A stretch of 64,000 nucleotides of DNA from Cryomorphaceae bacterium (GTDB lineage: Bacteria; Bacteroidota; Bacteroidia; Flavobacteriales; Schleiferiaceae): assembly GCA_007116495.1 (NCBI GenBank), contig SKIJ01000055.1:1-64000 (forward strand). The letters run 5' to 3'. The notes under the pieces are model-generated. The model had not been told where the DNA came from. It ran no database searches and saw only the letters and a list, made by a program, of their open reading frames with translations. Below, one piece after another: positions 29,140 through 39,025 of this stretch (the first letter of the stretch is position 1; each line of letters starts with the position of its first letter). Made by a program: the position numbers and the translations under genes.

Positions 29140-30628
29140 AACATTTATATCGCCATGGCACACACTCGCACTTTTTGCAGGCATCGCACTGCTCATCTTT
29201 ATGGGTATCGTATTTGAATTAGACGGAACTAAAATTGGTGGGTACGAACTGTTATTTCCCACAGAGGAAGACTTAGCAGGGGGAACAGCACGTAAGGTTG
29301 ATATGGATCGTTTACTACAAGATTATCACGAAATTGATATACGTGGCAGTGCGTTTAAGTTGGACAACGCATCCGAATCTATCGTGCACATTGATGCGGA
29401 CTCTACCGACTTAAATGATCAATCGGAAGAGGATGTTGAAAAAGAGACCTTCTCCCCCCCAAACAGAGATCTTCAGTGGGACAGTGTTAAACCTTTCCCA
29501 CTTGAACGCTTTTTCGTTCACTTAGCAGGTAAAAATACTAGAGTGATAACCCGCGTTTTACATTATGGTGATTCCCAAATTGAAGGCGACCGAATCACCT
29601 CTCGACTAAGGGAAGAAATGCAGCAACACTTTGGTGGTTTTGGTCCGGGACTTCAGTCGTTTACACCATTGGTTAAGTCTTGGTCGATTCGCAGTAACCC
29701 GTCAGACCACTGGAAGCGGTATCCCGGATTTGGTCGCAAAGACACTTCCATTACACACAACGAATACGGTCCATTAATAACGCTATCACGGTACACGTTA
29801 AAAGACTCTGTAAACCTCCCCTTCATCGACATAGCACCAAGTAAAACGGGATACAGCAGAAACAAACGTTTCGATGATATTTACGTCTATTTTGGAAATG
29901 TTACAGATAGCGTAAGAATAATTGCATCAACGGAAGAAACCGTATTCTCGAGCATTAAAATTGATTCGAATTCGCGTTCACCGATTCGGATAGAACTCAA
30001 CGATTCACCGACAGATAACGTTCGTCTTATGTTTAACGGAGAAAGTGCCGACTGGTATGGATATTCTGCTCAGGGAAAACATGGGTTAGTTATAGATAAC
30101 ATTCCTTTGCGAGGTGCATCGGGGACATTCTTCTCCAACATACCCAAATCACACTTTACCAGTCACTTTACGGATGGTGAAGTTCGGTTAGTCATTTTAC
30201 AATTTGGGGGCAACGTTGTGCCTTACATCGATTCAAAAAAGAGTGCAATAAACTATGGTAAACGCATGGAACGTGAAATTGCGACATTCCAATCGCGCTT
30301 TCCCGATGCGGATTTCATCTTCATTGGTCCCAGTGATATGGGAACAAAAGTTCGAACGCAAATGCAAACCTTTCCACATCTTATTGACGTGCGCGATGCG
30401 CTTAAAGAAGCGGCGTTTAATCGAGGCATCGTGTATTGGGATATTTTTGAGGCCATGGGTGGGGAAAACTCCATGCAGTCGTGGGTGGAAAACGACCCAC
30501 CGCTTGCAGCGAGCGATTACGTTCATTTCACACCAAAAGGAGCCAGTGTTGTTGCGCAGTGGCTTACTGATGCCATCATGGATGCGTATAGAGATTGGAA
30601 ACCAAAAGCACATGCACATGTTGAATAA
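29132..30628 (+). CDS. SGNH/GDSL-type hydrolase (membrane anchored)
   Basis: N-terminal TM; VLHYGDSQIEGDRI block I; DYVHFTPKGASVVAQWL block V. ORF track start 29081 trimmed to MNKTF. Confidence 0.85.
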   Translation: MNKTFISPWHTLALFAGIALLIFMGIVFELDGTKIGGYELLFPTEEDLAGGTARKVDMDRLLQDYHEIDIRGSAFKLDNASESIVHIDADSTDLNDQSEEDVEKETFSPPNRDLQWDSVKPFPLERFFVHLAGKNTRVITRVLHYGDSQIEGDRITSRLREEMQQHFGGFGPGLQSFTPLVKSWSIRSNPSDHWKRYPGFGRKDTSITHNEYGPLITLSRYTLKDSVNLPFIDIAPSKTGYSRNKRFDDIYVYFGNVTDSVRIIASTEETVFSSIKIDSNSRSPIRIELNDSPTDNVRLMFNGESADWYGYSAQGKHGLVIDNIPLRGASGTFFSNIPKSHFTSHFTDGEVRLVILQFGGNVVPYIDSKKSAINYGKRMEREIATFQSRFPDADFIFIGPSDMGTKVRTQMQTFPHLIDVRDALKEAAFNRGIVYWDIFEAMGGENSMQSWVENDPPLAASDYVHFTPKGASVVAQWLTDAIMDAYRDWKPKAHAHVE

Positions 30629-31877
30629 AGCTCTACTGGTTTCACTATGCTTGTTTCATGTTTTGCTGATTTCCGGACAGCAAAAACTAAGCGATATTGA
30701 GCATAAATACCCGTTTTTACAGTCACAAAATGCGTATTTAGTTCACTATGGTGACAGCACTGCATCCATGCATTTTATGGAGCGATTTGCTCAACTAAAC
30801 CTATGTGGCACAGAGCGGCTTTCCATCGCTCACTTTGGGGGGTCTCACGTTCAAGCGGGAACGCTTTCAAGAAACATTTGGCGAAACTTACAAACACTAT
30901 ATCCCAGTGTTTATGGAGCGCCAGGGTTTGTTTTCCCATTTCATTTGGCCAAAACGAACAACCCCGCCCACTACCAAACTGAAAGTAGTGCCGAATTCAC
31001 CTCTATAAGAGCCGCAAGGCCATCCGAAAACGCGCGATGGGGTATGTCTGCCATAACCATATTTACCCACGACACAGCCGGATACGTTCGCATGTTTAAC
31101 CGTGATGCTGACACCAACTACTGGTCATTCAATAGGGTGAAAATTTACACGCCCGTTTGCGACTCTGTGTTTCCCATTTACCCCGATTCTTCTTATAATG
31201 TTATAGCCACTAACGTAGACTCCGTTGCAGGAATGGTAGAATGGGTTCTCGACGCAAACTACACTGAGCTGTTGTTTCATTGGAACAAAACGGACTCCCT
31301 TCAACACGTCTTATACATCGACGGTATTCAGTTGGACAACTCCGAGCCAGGAATCACTTACCATGCAATGGGTGCCAATGGAAACAGCACAAAATCGCTG
31401 GTGCGAAGTGAGGCATTTTGGCCGCAAATAAAATACCTCAATGCAGATCTGGCAATCTTTGGAGTTGGCATCAACGACGCCCACAAATCAAAGGTGGGTT
31501 TTGACGTGATTGAGTACAAAAACAATTACAGAAAAATCATCGATACACTGCGAGCACATAATCCAAACATTGCCCTCATATTCATGACAAACAATGACAG
31601 CTACTATAAAGGCAGTCCCAACCCCAACGCCCTTCGCGTTCAAAAAGCCATGCAACACCTTGCTACAGAGTACGGTGGTTGGGTGTTTGATCTCTTTAGT
31701 TACATGGGCGGCATGAATGCGTCTCAAGTTTGGCACAGACACGGACTGGGAAAGCGCGACAAAATACATTTCACCCCCGAGGGGTATCGCGTTCATGCTG
31801 ATGCCATGCACCAGGCAATTAAACACGCATTTTTTGATTACTTACACAAAACATATCCACAACCGTTGATCGAATGA
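30612..31877 (+). CDS. SGNH-hydrolase-like exported protein with divergent block I (GGSH)
   Basis: Signal peptide MHMLNKALLVSLCLFHVLLISGQ; SIAHFGGSHVQAG; DKIHFTPEGYRVHADAM. Confidence 0.8.
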   Translation: MHMLNKALLVSLCLFHVLLISGQQKLSDIEHKYPFLQSQNAYLVHYGDSTASMHFMERFAQLNLCGTERLSIAHFGGSHVQAGTLSRNIWRNLQTLYPSVYGAPGFVFPFHLAKTNNPAHYQTESSAEFTSIRAARPSENARWGMSAITIFTHDTAGYVRMFNRDADTNYWSFNRVKIYTPVCDSVFPIYPDSSYNVIATNVDSVAGMVEWVLDANYTELLFHWNKTDSLQHVLYIDGIQLDNSEPGITYHAMGANGNSTKSLVRSEAFWPQIKYLNADLAIFGVGINDAHKSKVGFDVIEYKNNYRKIIDTLRAHNPNIALIFMTNNDSYYKGSPNPNALRVQKAMQHLATEYGGWVFDLFSYMGGMNASQVWHRHGLGKRDKIHFTPEGYRVHADAMHQAIKHAFFDYLHKTYPQPLIE

Positions 31878-33538
31878 TGATACTGGATTACATATTGTCA
31901 TTATTCGAATACAGCGAAGACAAGCCTTTGATTTTTACACAGGCTCGGTTTTGGTTTTTCTACGGTGCCGTTTTGTTTGTTTTCGGACTGCTATACAAGC
32001 GCATGCGTTTGCGCAATGCCTATTTATTTTTCATTTCGCTATATTTCTATTATCAAACAAGTGGTTTCTTTTTTCTCATTCTAATATTTTCAACGCTGGT
32101 AGACTACCTCATTGGCAAACGTATTTTTTACAGTAAAAAAGATTTGAACAAGCGATTATGGGTAGCCTTATCGGTGTTCATCAACCTTTCTGTTTTGGGG
32201 TATTTTAAGTACGCCTATTTTTTTACAGACAATGTGAATGCCATTTTCTCCACTAACATCGAAGTGATTAACCACTTTGCACATTGGAGCAATGGCTTCT
32301 TCGGCAGCGACTTTCGCGTTGACCGCATACTGTTACCGGTAGGAATATCTTTTTTCACCTTTCAAACAATCAGTTATTCGGTCGACATGTACCGAGGCCT
32401 CATCAAACCGGTAAAGTCCATATTTGATTTCGGGTTTTACGTATCGTTTTTTCCACAACTGGTAGCAGGACCAATCGTACGTGCAGCAGACTTCATTCCT
32501 CAGCTATACAAGCCCTATCAGGTCAACCGAATGGATTTTGGCTTGGCGCTATTTTGGATTTTCAACGGATTACTGAAAAAAATGGTATTGGCCGACTACA
32601 TAGCTGTGAATTTCATCGACCGAGTTTTCGCCAACCCCGGGAGCTACTCAGGCTTTGAAAATCTTATGGGGTTATACGGGTATTCCCTTCAAGTATACGC
32701 AGACTTCTCGGGTTACACTGATATTGCCATCGGCATTGCACTGCTGATGGGGTTTCAATTGCCATTAAACTTCAACTCCCCCTACAAAGCCAATAACGTA
32801 GGCGATTTTTGGAAACGTTGGCACATCAGTCTTTCCAGTTGGCTCAAAGATTATCTCTACATACCCATGGGAGGCAATCGCAACGGCTCGCTATTTTCCT
32901 ATATCATGGTTGGTGTCATTGTGTTCTTTATCAGCATACTATCGGGAACGCTATGGGTTCCCATCATCAGCATAGCCGTCATTGCAGTTTTTGTTTTCTC
33001 GGTACTTCAATTTCCGAAGGTAAAGAAGCAAATCGACACCAACATCAACTTGATGTTGACCATGACCATAGGTGGTCTTTGGCATGGCGCCAGTTGGACC
33101 ATGGTAATATGGGGCGCCTTAAACGGTATTGGTCTTGTCATTTATAAATGGACGCGTAACATTTTACCATGGAAAAACAAATCGCGTTTGTTTAACCACG
33201 CTTTAGGTGTGTTTATCACGCTAAATTTTATCACGTTTACGCGCATCTGGTTTCGCGGAGAAAACCACGAAAAAGCCATGGAAATGATTCATCAAATCAC
33301 TAAGCGTTTTCAATGGGAAACCGTACCCAGTATACTCTCAGAATTTTCCATTGTATTTTGGGTCATGCTTGCGGGTTACATCATTCACTGGCTGCCCTCA
33401 TCTTGGAAAATGTGGTATAGACACGCATTCATCAATCTTCCACTGGTAGGAAAAATGGCCGTTGGTTTCGGTGTTTTTGTTTTAATATACCAAGTGATGT
33501 CTGCTGACTTACAGCCATTTATCTACTTTGCATTCTAA
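31874..33538 (+). CDS. MBOAT family O-acyltransferase (AlgI/DltB/PatA-like)
   Basis: Multi-TM; LLPVGISFFTFQTISYSVDMYRG; FPQLVAGPIVRAADFIPQ; DFWKRWHISLSSWLKDYLYIPMGGNR; MTIGGLWHGASWTMVIWGALNG. Confidence 0.96.
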   Translation: MMILDYILSLFEYSEDKPLIFTQARFWFFYGAVLFVFGLLYKRMRLRNAYLFFISLYFYYQTSGFFFLILIFSTLVDYLIGKRIFYSKKDLNKRLWVALSVFINLSVLGYFKYAYFFTDNVNAIFSTNIEVINHFAHWSNGFFGSDFRVDRILLPVGISFFTFQTISYSVDMYRGLIKPVKSIFDFGFYVSFFPQLVAGPIVRAADFIPQLYKPYQVNRMDFGLALFWIFNGLLKKMVLADYIAVNFIDRVFANPGSYSGFENLMGLYGYSLQVYADFSGYTDIAIGIALLMGFQLPLNFNSPYKANNVGDFWKRWHISLSSWLKDYLYIPMGGNRNGSLFSYIMVGVIVFFISILSGTLWVPIISIAVIAVFVFSVLQFPKVKKQIDTNINLMLTMTIGGLWHGASWTMVIWGALNGIGLVIYKWTRNILPWKNKSRLFNHALGVFITLNFITFTRIWFRGENHEKAMEMIHQITKRFQWETVPSILSEFSIVFWVMLAGYIIHWLPSSWKMWYRHAFINLPLVGKMAVGFGVFVLIYQVMSADLQPFIYFAF

Positions 33539-33579
33539 AAACGCTTCGAGATATTCAAATAGAATAAACCCAATCAGAA

Positions 33580-33807
33580 TCAGTCGTCTCCTTTTACCTC
33601 TTCAAAATCGATGTAATCATCCGAGTTTCCCTTGCGATTGCGCTTGCCCTTCTCGGGGTTGTGCGTAACGATGAGTTTACCACCGGAAGACTCAGACGAA
33701 TCGCTTCCGTCTTTTTTATACCCTTCCATAAATGGCCTAACGAAGGTATTGACCAAAACAATCATCAAGTAGATGACGATGAACAGTATGAGAAGTACCT
33801 TGAGCAT
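33580..33807 (-). CDS. DUF4834-like small membrane protein
   Basis: Single N-terminal TM, 75 aa, downstream of carB. Confidence 0.6.
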   Translation of the reverse strand: MLKVLLILFIVIYLMIVLVNTFVRPFMEGYKKDGSDSSESSGGKLIVTHNPEKGKRNRKGNSDDYIDFEEVKGDD

Positions 33808-33809
33808 TT

Positions 33810-36659
33810 CTATTTGCTGAGATAGAGGTTGCGTTCTGAGTAAACTTTACGAAACATTGGGTCGCGTAGATTTTTGATGAAGTGTATCTTTTCACCGGTT
33901 GAGCGCATCTGTGGCCCAAGTTCCTTATTTACTTTAGGAAATTTATCAAATGAAAACACAGGTATTTTGATGGCGTATCCGTCTAAGTGAGGATTGTAGT
34001 CAAAATCGGTAACTTTATTTTCGCCTAACATAACCTTGGTAGCAATGTTTACGTATGGTTCGCCATATGCCTTTGCAATAAACGGTACCGTACGGGATGC
34101 ACGCGGGTTTGCTTCGATGATGTAAACCTTGTCATCTTTAACAGCAAACTGTATGTTAATCAACCCCTTCACGTTTAGTTTTCGTGCAATGGTTTCGGTA
34201 TGCATAATAATTTGATCAACAATAAGCTGACCCAAATTAAATGGTGGAAGTACGCTGTGGCTATCGCCTGAGTGGATTCCGCAAGGCTCAATGTGCTCCA
34301 TCATACCTATGATATAGACATTTTCACCGTCACAGATGGCATCTACCTCCGCTTCAAGTGCACCTTCTAGGTAATGATCGAGCAGAACACGGTTGCCGGG
34401 GAAGTCTTTGAAAAGCTCAATTACGTGATGTTCGAGTTCTTCTTGATTGATGACAATTTTCATTCCTGCACCACCTAGTACATATGAGGGTCTAACAAGA
34501 ATGGGGAAACCCAATTTGTCTGCCGTTTCGTAAGCCTCATCAGAAGAAGTAATGACGTCAAACTTGGGATACGGAATATTATTATCGGCGAGAAGCTGGG
34601 AAAAGCGGCCACGATCTTCAGCCAAGTCCAAAGAATCGTAACTTGTACCTATGATTTTGATGCCGTACCGATCTAGCTTTTCGGCAAGCTTAAGAGCAGT
34701 TTGACCACCGAGTTGCACAATCACACCTTCCGGTTTCTCGTGCAAAATAATTTCGTAAATGTGCTCCCAAAAAACCGGTTCAAAGTATAGTTTATCAGCA
34801 GTATCGAAATCGGTGGAAACGGTTTCCGGGTTACAGTTGATCATAATGGTTTCGTAACCACATTCGCGTGCAGCCAAAACACCGTGTACACAGCAATAAT
34901 CAAACTCAATACCTTGTCCAATACGGTTGGGGCCGCTTCCGAGCACAACCACCTTCTTTTTATCGGAAACAACACTTTCGTTCTCTACATAACGGTTCCC
35001 GTTTTTATCTTGAATATCGTGCTCAAATGTGGAGTAGTAATAAGGCGTATAAGCTTCGAATTCAGCAGCACAGGTGTCAACCAATTTAAACGTTCGCTTG
35101 ATGTTATATTCTGTGCGTTTGTTAAACACCTCGCTTTCCAAACAATGGAGCATGTGTGCGATTTGACGATCTGCAAATCCCTTCATTTTTGCTTGTAACA
35201 ACAAGTCGCGTGAAATGGTATCTATACTGTGATCTTCTATGTGTTCTTGGGTACGTACCAAGTCTTCCATTTCGCGCAAGAACCACATATCAATTTTAGT
35301 AATGTCGTGAATGCGACGAAGGGAAATACCCAATTGGATGGCGTCGTAAATGACAAAAACACGATTCCAACTTGCATACGTCAATCGTTCAATTACGTCC
35401 TCTTGGTTGGTATACCCCTTTCCATCAGCACCGAGTCCGTTGCGTTTTATTTCAAGTGACTGCGCGGCTTTGTGGAGCGCTTCTTGGAAACTACGACCAA
35501 TACCCATGGCTTCACCAACAGATTTCATTTGGATGCCCAAACGTCTATCTGCACCTTCAAATTTATCAAAATTCCAGCGCGGTATTTTTACGATTACGTA
35601 GTCTAAGGTAGGCTCAAAGTAAGCTGTCGTGTCTTTTGTAATTTGGTTGTTGAGCTCATCTAATGTGTAACCCAATGCTAGTTTAGAGGCCACTTTAGCA
35701 ATGGGGTAGCCCGTTGCTTTTGATGCCAATGCAGACGAACGCGAAACGCGCGGGTTAATTTCAATGGCTACAATTTCTTCTTCGTCATCAGGACTAACGG
35801 CAAACTGCACATTACACCCACCAGCAAATGTGCCAATGGAGCGCATCATCTTCATTGCCATGTCGCGCATGCGTTGAAACGTTCGGTCGCTTAGTGTTTG
35901 CGCAGGCGCTACAGTGATGGAATCGCCTGTATGAATCCCCATTGGGTCGAAGTTCTCAATGGAGCAAATGATGATGATGTTATCGTTTTTATCGCGCAAT
36001 AATTCCAGCTCAAACTCTTTCCAGCCAAGTAATGCCTTATCAATCATTACTTCGTGGATGGGCGACACTTCTAGTCCGCGTTGCATGGCATCGTCGAACT
36101 CTTCACGGGTATGCACAAACGTGGCTCCGGAGCCGCCAAGTGTAAATGACGCACGAATACAAAGCGGGAATCCGAAATTCTGAGCAATTTCTTTTCCTTT
36201 AAGGTAAGAGGTTGCCGTTTGTGAAGGAGCCATTGGGATACCAATTTTATCCATCAACAATCGAAACTCCTCACGATCTTCCGTTATATTGATGGCGTCA
36301 ATATCTACTCCTATGATTTTTACGCCATACTCCTCCCACAATCCGGATTTATCGGCTTCAATACAGAGGTTTAATGCTGTTTGGCCTCCCATTGTAGGTA
36401 ATACCGCATCGATTTTACGCTCTTTTAGAATGGTTTCTAAAGATTCTATTTCCAAGGGCAATAGATACACGTGATCAGCCGTAACCGGATCCGTCATGAT
36501 GGTGGCGGGATTGGAATTGATCAAGCTCACCTCAATACCCTCTTCTCGCAGCGACCTAGACGCTTGAGATCCGGAATAGTCAAATTCGCATGCTTGACCA
36601 ATTACGATTGGGCCGGAGCCTATGATGAGGACTGATTTTATATCGTTATTCTTTGGCAT
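33810..36659 (-). CDS. carB: carbamoyl-phosphate synthase large subunit
   Basis: VLIIGSGPIVIGQACEFDYSGSQA; two ATP-grasp halves; VVVLGSGPNRIGQGIEFDYCCVH. Confidence 0.97.
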   Translation of the reverse strand: MPKNNDIKSVLIIGSGPIVIGQACEFDYSGSQASRSLREEGIEVSLINSNPATIMTDPVTADHVYLLPLEIESLETILKERKIDAVLPTMGGQTALNLCIEADKSGLWEEYGVKIIGVDIDAINITEDREEFRLLMDKIGIPMAPSQTATSYLKGKEIAQNFGFPLCIRASFTLGGSGATFVHTREEFDDAMQRGLEVSPIHEVMIDKALLGWKEFELELLRDKNDNIIIICSIENFDPMGIHTGDSITVAPAQTLSDRTFQRMRDMAMKMMRSIGTFAGGCNVQFAVSPDDEEEIVAIEINPRVSRSSALASKATGYPIAKVASKLALGYTLDELNNQITKDTTAYFEPTLDYVIVKIPRWNFDKFEGADRRLGIQMKSVGEAMGIGRSFQEALHKAAQSLEIKRNGLGADGKGYTNQEDVIERLTYASWNRVFVIYDAIQLGISLRRIHDITKIDMWFLREMEDLVRTQEHIEDHSIDTISRDLLLQAKMKGFADRQIAHMLHCLESEVFNKRTEYNIKRTFKLVDTCAAEFEAYTPYYYSTFEHDIQDKNGNRYVENESVVSDKKKVVVLGSGPNRIGQGIEFDYCCVHGVLAARECGYETIMINCNPETVSTDFDTADKLYFEPVFWEHIYEIILHEKPEGVIVQLGGQTALKLAEKLDRYGIKIIGTSYDSLDLAEDRGRFSQLLADNNIPYPKFDVITSSDEAYETADKLGFPILVRPSYVLGGAGMKIVINQEELEHHVIELFKDFPGNRVLLDHYLEGALEAEVDAICDGENVYIIGMMEHIEPCGIHSGDSHSVLPPFNLGQLIVDQIIMHTETIARKLNVKGLINIQFAVKDDKVYIIEANPRASRTVPFIAKAYGEPYVNIATKVMLGENKVTDFDYNPHLDGYAIKIPVFSFDKFPKVNKELGPQMRSTGEKIHFIKNLRDPMFRKVYSERNLYLSK

Positions 36660-36701
36660 TGGTTAGGGAGTATCTATTGGTAATTAGTAAACACTTGGGT
36701 A

Positions 36702-36733
36702 CAAAAAAAGGTGTCACCACAATGGCAACACCT
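36702..36733 (-). terminator. intrinsic terminator after rpmH
   Basis: Minus-strand aggtgttgcca-ttg-tggtgacacct followed by TTTTTTT (two G-T wobbles). Confidence 0.7.
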
Positions 36734-36766
36734 CTGAGTCTTAACGCGTGATGATCACCGTATAAA

Positions 36767-36925
36767 TTATTGTTTGTGAGAACCTTCGTCAGAAACTGTT
36801 AATTTGCTTCTACCCTTAGCTCGGCGAGAGGCAATAACACGACGACCGTTTGCAGTGGCCATGCGTGAACGAAAACCGTGCTTGTTACGGCGTTTGCGGT
36901 TTGATGGCTGAAATGTGCGCTTCAT
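36767..36925 (-). CDS. rpmH: 50S ribosomal protein L34
   Basis: Minus-strand translation [52 protein letters not shown]; absent from the ORF track (52 aa). Confidence 0.97.
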   Translation of the reverse strand: MKRTFQPSNRKRRNKHGFRSRMATANGRRVIASRRAKGRSKLTVSDEGSHKQ

Positions 36926-36993
36926 TATGAGTTGATTTAATTCCCTCTCGGGCTATTTGTTATTCAACGAAATATTGTCCTGTTTTCGGGTTG

Positions 36994-37001
36994 CAAATAT
37001 A
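36994..37001 (-). promoter_or_regulatory. -7 element TATATTTG upstream of rpmH
   Basis: CAAATATA on + strand, 68 nt upstream of rpmH start. Confidence 0.4.
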
Positions 37002-37295
37002 AGACGATGCGCTTGAACCTACAAACTATTCTTCGGAGTTTATTTTTGATGAATCTGTACACAAAAACAATGGGTTAACGACGATGTGTTTCTTCTCGAT
37101 TTGATGTCTTTCAATAATGTCCAATAACTGCTTATTCTCTTCTCGGTTAAAAGCTCGATCACTTAGCTTAGTAAACGTGTTTTGACATCTCCTAAAGCTA
37201 CGGGGGCGCAAGCCTTTTCTCTCGATGTTTATACACCAGCTACCAAAGCGTTAAAGAACGGCTCTAATTATTTCTGTTTACTCTAGGCGTTTACG

Positions 37296-37934
37296 TCAAC
37301 GATATTTGTATTGCACCACGTATTTTTCTTCAAAGAATGGCTGCGGAAAAAAGTGACTTATCTTGTGCGTCTTTATGCGTTTAGCAAACGGTTTAAGTTC
37401 GTTACGCAGGTCACCTCCTTTTAGGTAAAAAATACCGTTTGGAATGTGTTTATGCATTTGTTCACGTTCCATCTTTCCGCGTGTCCAAACCTCAAAGCTT
37501 GCAAAATCCGTTACAGCTCTACTCACGATGTAGTGAAACTTATTCTTTACTTTTTCAGCGCGATTGTGTTCAACCGTAACATTTTTTAAACCGATTGAAT
37601 CTGCTACAGCTTCCACTACTTTTAGTTTTTTACCAATGGAGTCAACCAAGTGAAACGATGCTTCCGGGTGTAAAATGGCTAAAGGAATTCCGGGAAAACC
37701 TCCACCCGTTCCGATATCCATTATGCGACTTCCCGATGGAAAACGTATAACCTTGGCAATGGCTAGTGCGTGAAGCACGTGACGCTCTAGGAGATTATCA
37801 ATGTCTTTACGACTGATAACATTGATTTGCGCATTCCAATGGCGGTATAAATCAGGAAGAGCCTCCATTTGCTTGCGTTGTTGTTCGCTTAGTGCAAATT
37901 CAGACTGAATGAAGTCCATCGCTTTCATTTCCAT
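37296..37934 (-). CDS. rsmG: 16S rRNA (guanine(527)-N(7))-methyltransferase
   Basis: RIMDIGTGGGFPGIPLAILHPEASFHLVDSIGKKLKVVEAVA; ISRKDIDNLLERHVLHALA. Confidence 0.95.
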   Translation of the reverse strand: MEMKAMDFIQSEFALSEQQRKQMEALPDLYRHWNAQINVISRKDIDNLLERHVLHALAIAKVIRFPSGSRIMDIGTGGGFPGIPLAILHPEASFHLVDSIGKKLKVVEAVADSIGLKNVTVEHNRAEKVKNKFHYIVSRAVTDFASFEVWTRGKMEREQMHKHIPNGIFYLKGGDLRNELKPFAKRIKTHKISHFFPQPFFEEKYVVQYKYR

Positions 37935-39025
37935 CGGCTTGTTGGGGGTTTAAAAAAGTTTACAATCATTAGCAGACCTTGCAATACCACGAGAAACGGA
38001 TCCATTACCGCAGTGTAAATGGCTAAATTGCCATTGTTCCAGTGTTTCCCCAAATGATACGCACTCCAAGTCATCAACACCAAATACAACATCCATAAAA
38101 CAGCAGCAAAAGGAGCATAAGCTCCAAAAAAACTAATGATGCTACAAATGTAAAAAAAGGCTTTACTAACGCCATGTACACCTAGGTAGAGCTTTGTGCT
38201 CAGACTGTAGTAACCGGATGAAAACATATGTCGTCGTTTTTGGCGCCACCAATCGGCCCAACGCTCCTCCGGATAACTGTTTGTTTTGGTGCCGGTAACC
38301 CAATTTACAGAAGTCAGTGATGCAGCTTTATTTACGAATAAATCGTCGTCGCCCATAGGCAGATGCATGTGGTCGTAGAATCCCTTACATTCAAAAAAAA
38401 GCGATTTTGTATACGCTAAGTTTCGTCCTATTCCCATGTAGGCTTTTCCCTTCGACGCTGCGGAAAAAAACATCATGGCGGTATGAAGGGTTTCCCATCG
38501 TATTAAGGTGTTTAAAAATCCTTTTTGCTTAAAGTAATCACCGTATCCAAGTACGATATGCTGATCGTCAAATCCTGCAGCCATGCTGCTTAGCCAATTG
38601 GTTGCGTTGGGCAAACAATCGGCGTCGGAAAATACTAAATGCTCATACTTAGCTGCTTTTATTCCCAGCGTCAACGCGTACTTTTTACCCTTGATAAACG
38701 CTTCATTGGGTTCTACATTGACCAAGCGAACACGGGTATCTTTTCTCATGAATGCCTCAATGACATCAACCGAATCATCAACAGAACGGTCACTAACAGC
38801 TACAATTTCGAAGTTAGGGTGATCTTGTTCAAGTAATTTTGGCAGAAGGCGCATCCAATTGTCTGCTTCATTTTTACCAACAACAACTAAAGAGACCGGA
38901 GGCAGCACCTGTTTGTTATGTTTTTGTTCTCGAAACGTGAGAAAACCAAACATGTAAAAAAGCTGCATTAGAAAGAGCAAACCGCTTACACTTACAATGA
39001 CTAATGCCACCTGATTATCGAGCAT
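37925..39025 (-). CDS. glycosyltransferase family 2, membrane-associated
   Basis: PPVSLVVVGKNEADNWMRLLPKLLEQDHPNFEIVAVSDRS; FSDADCLP; C-terminal TM helices. Confidence 0.9.
   Translation of the reverse strand: MLDNQVALVIVSVSGLLFLMQLFYMFGFLTFREQKHNKQVLPPVSLVVVGKNEADNWMRLLPKLLEQDHPNFEIVAVSDRSVDDSVDVIEAFMRKDTRVRLVNVEPNEAFIKGKKYALTLGIKAAKYEHLVFSDADCLPNATNWLSSMAAGFDDQHIVLGYGDYFKQKGFLNTLIRWETLHTAMMFFSAASKGKAYMGIGRNLAYTKSLFFECKGFYDHMHLPMGDDDLFVNKAASLTSVNWVTGTKTNSYPEERWADWWRQKRRHMFSSGYYSLSTKLYLGVHGVSKAFFYICSIISFFGAYAPFAAVLWMLYLVLMTWSAYHLGKHWNNGNLAIYTAVMDPFLVVLQGLLMIVNFFKPPTSRWK

Noticed and set aside
30255-30611. Long N-terminal extension of the second SGNH ORF in the track
   Set aside because: Overlaps the upstream SGNH gene in another frame; a clear signal peptide starts at 30612/30618.
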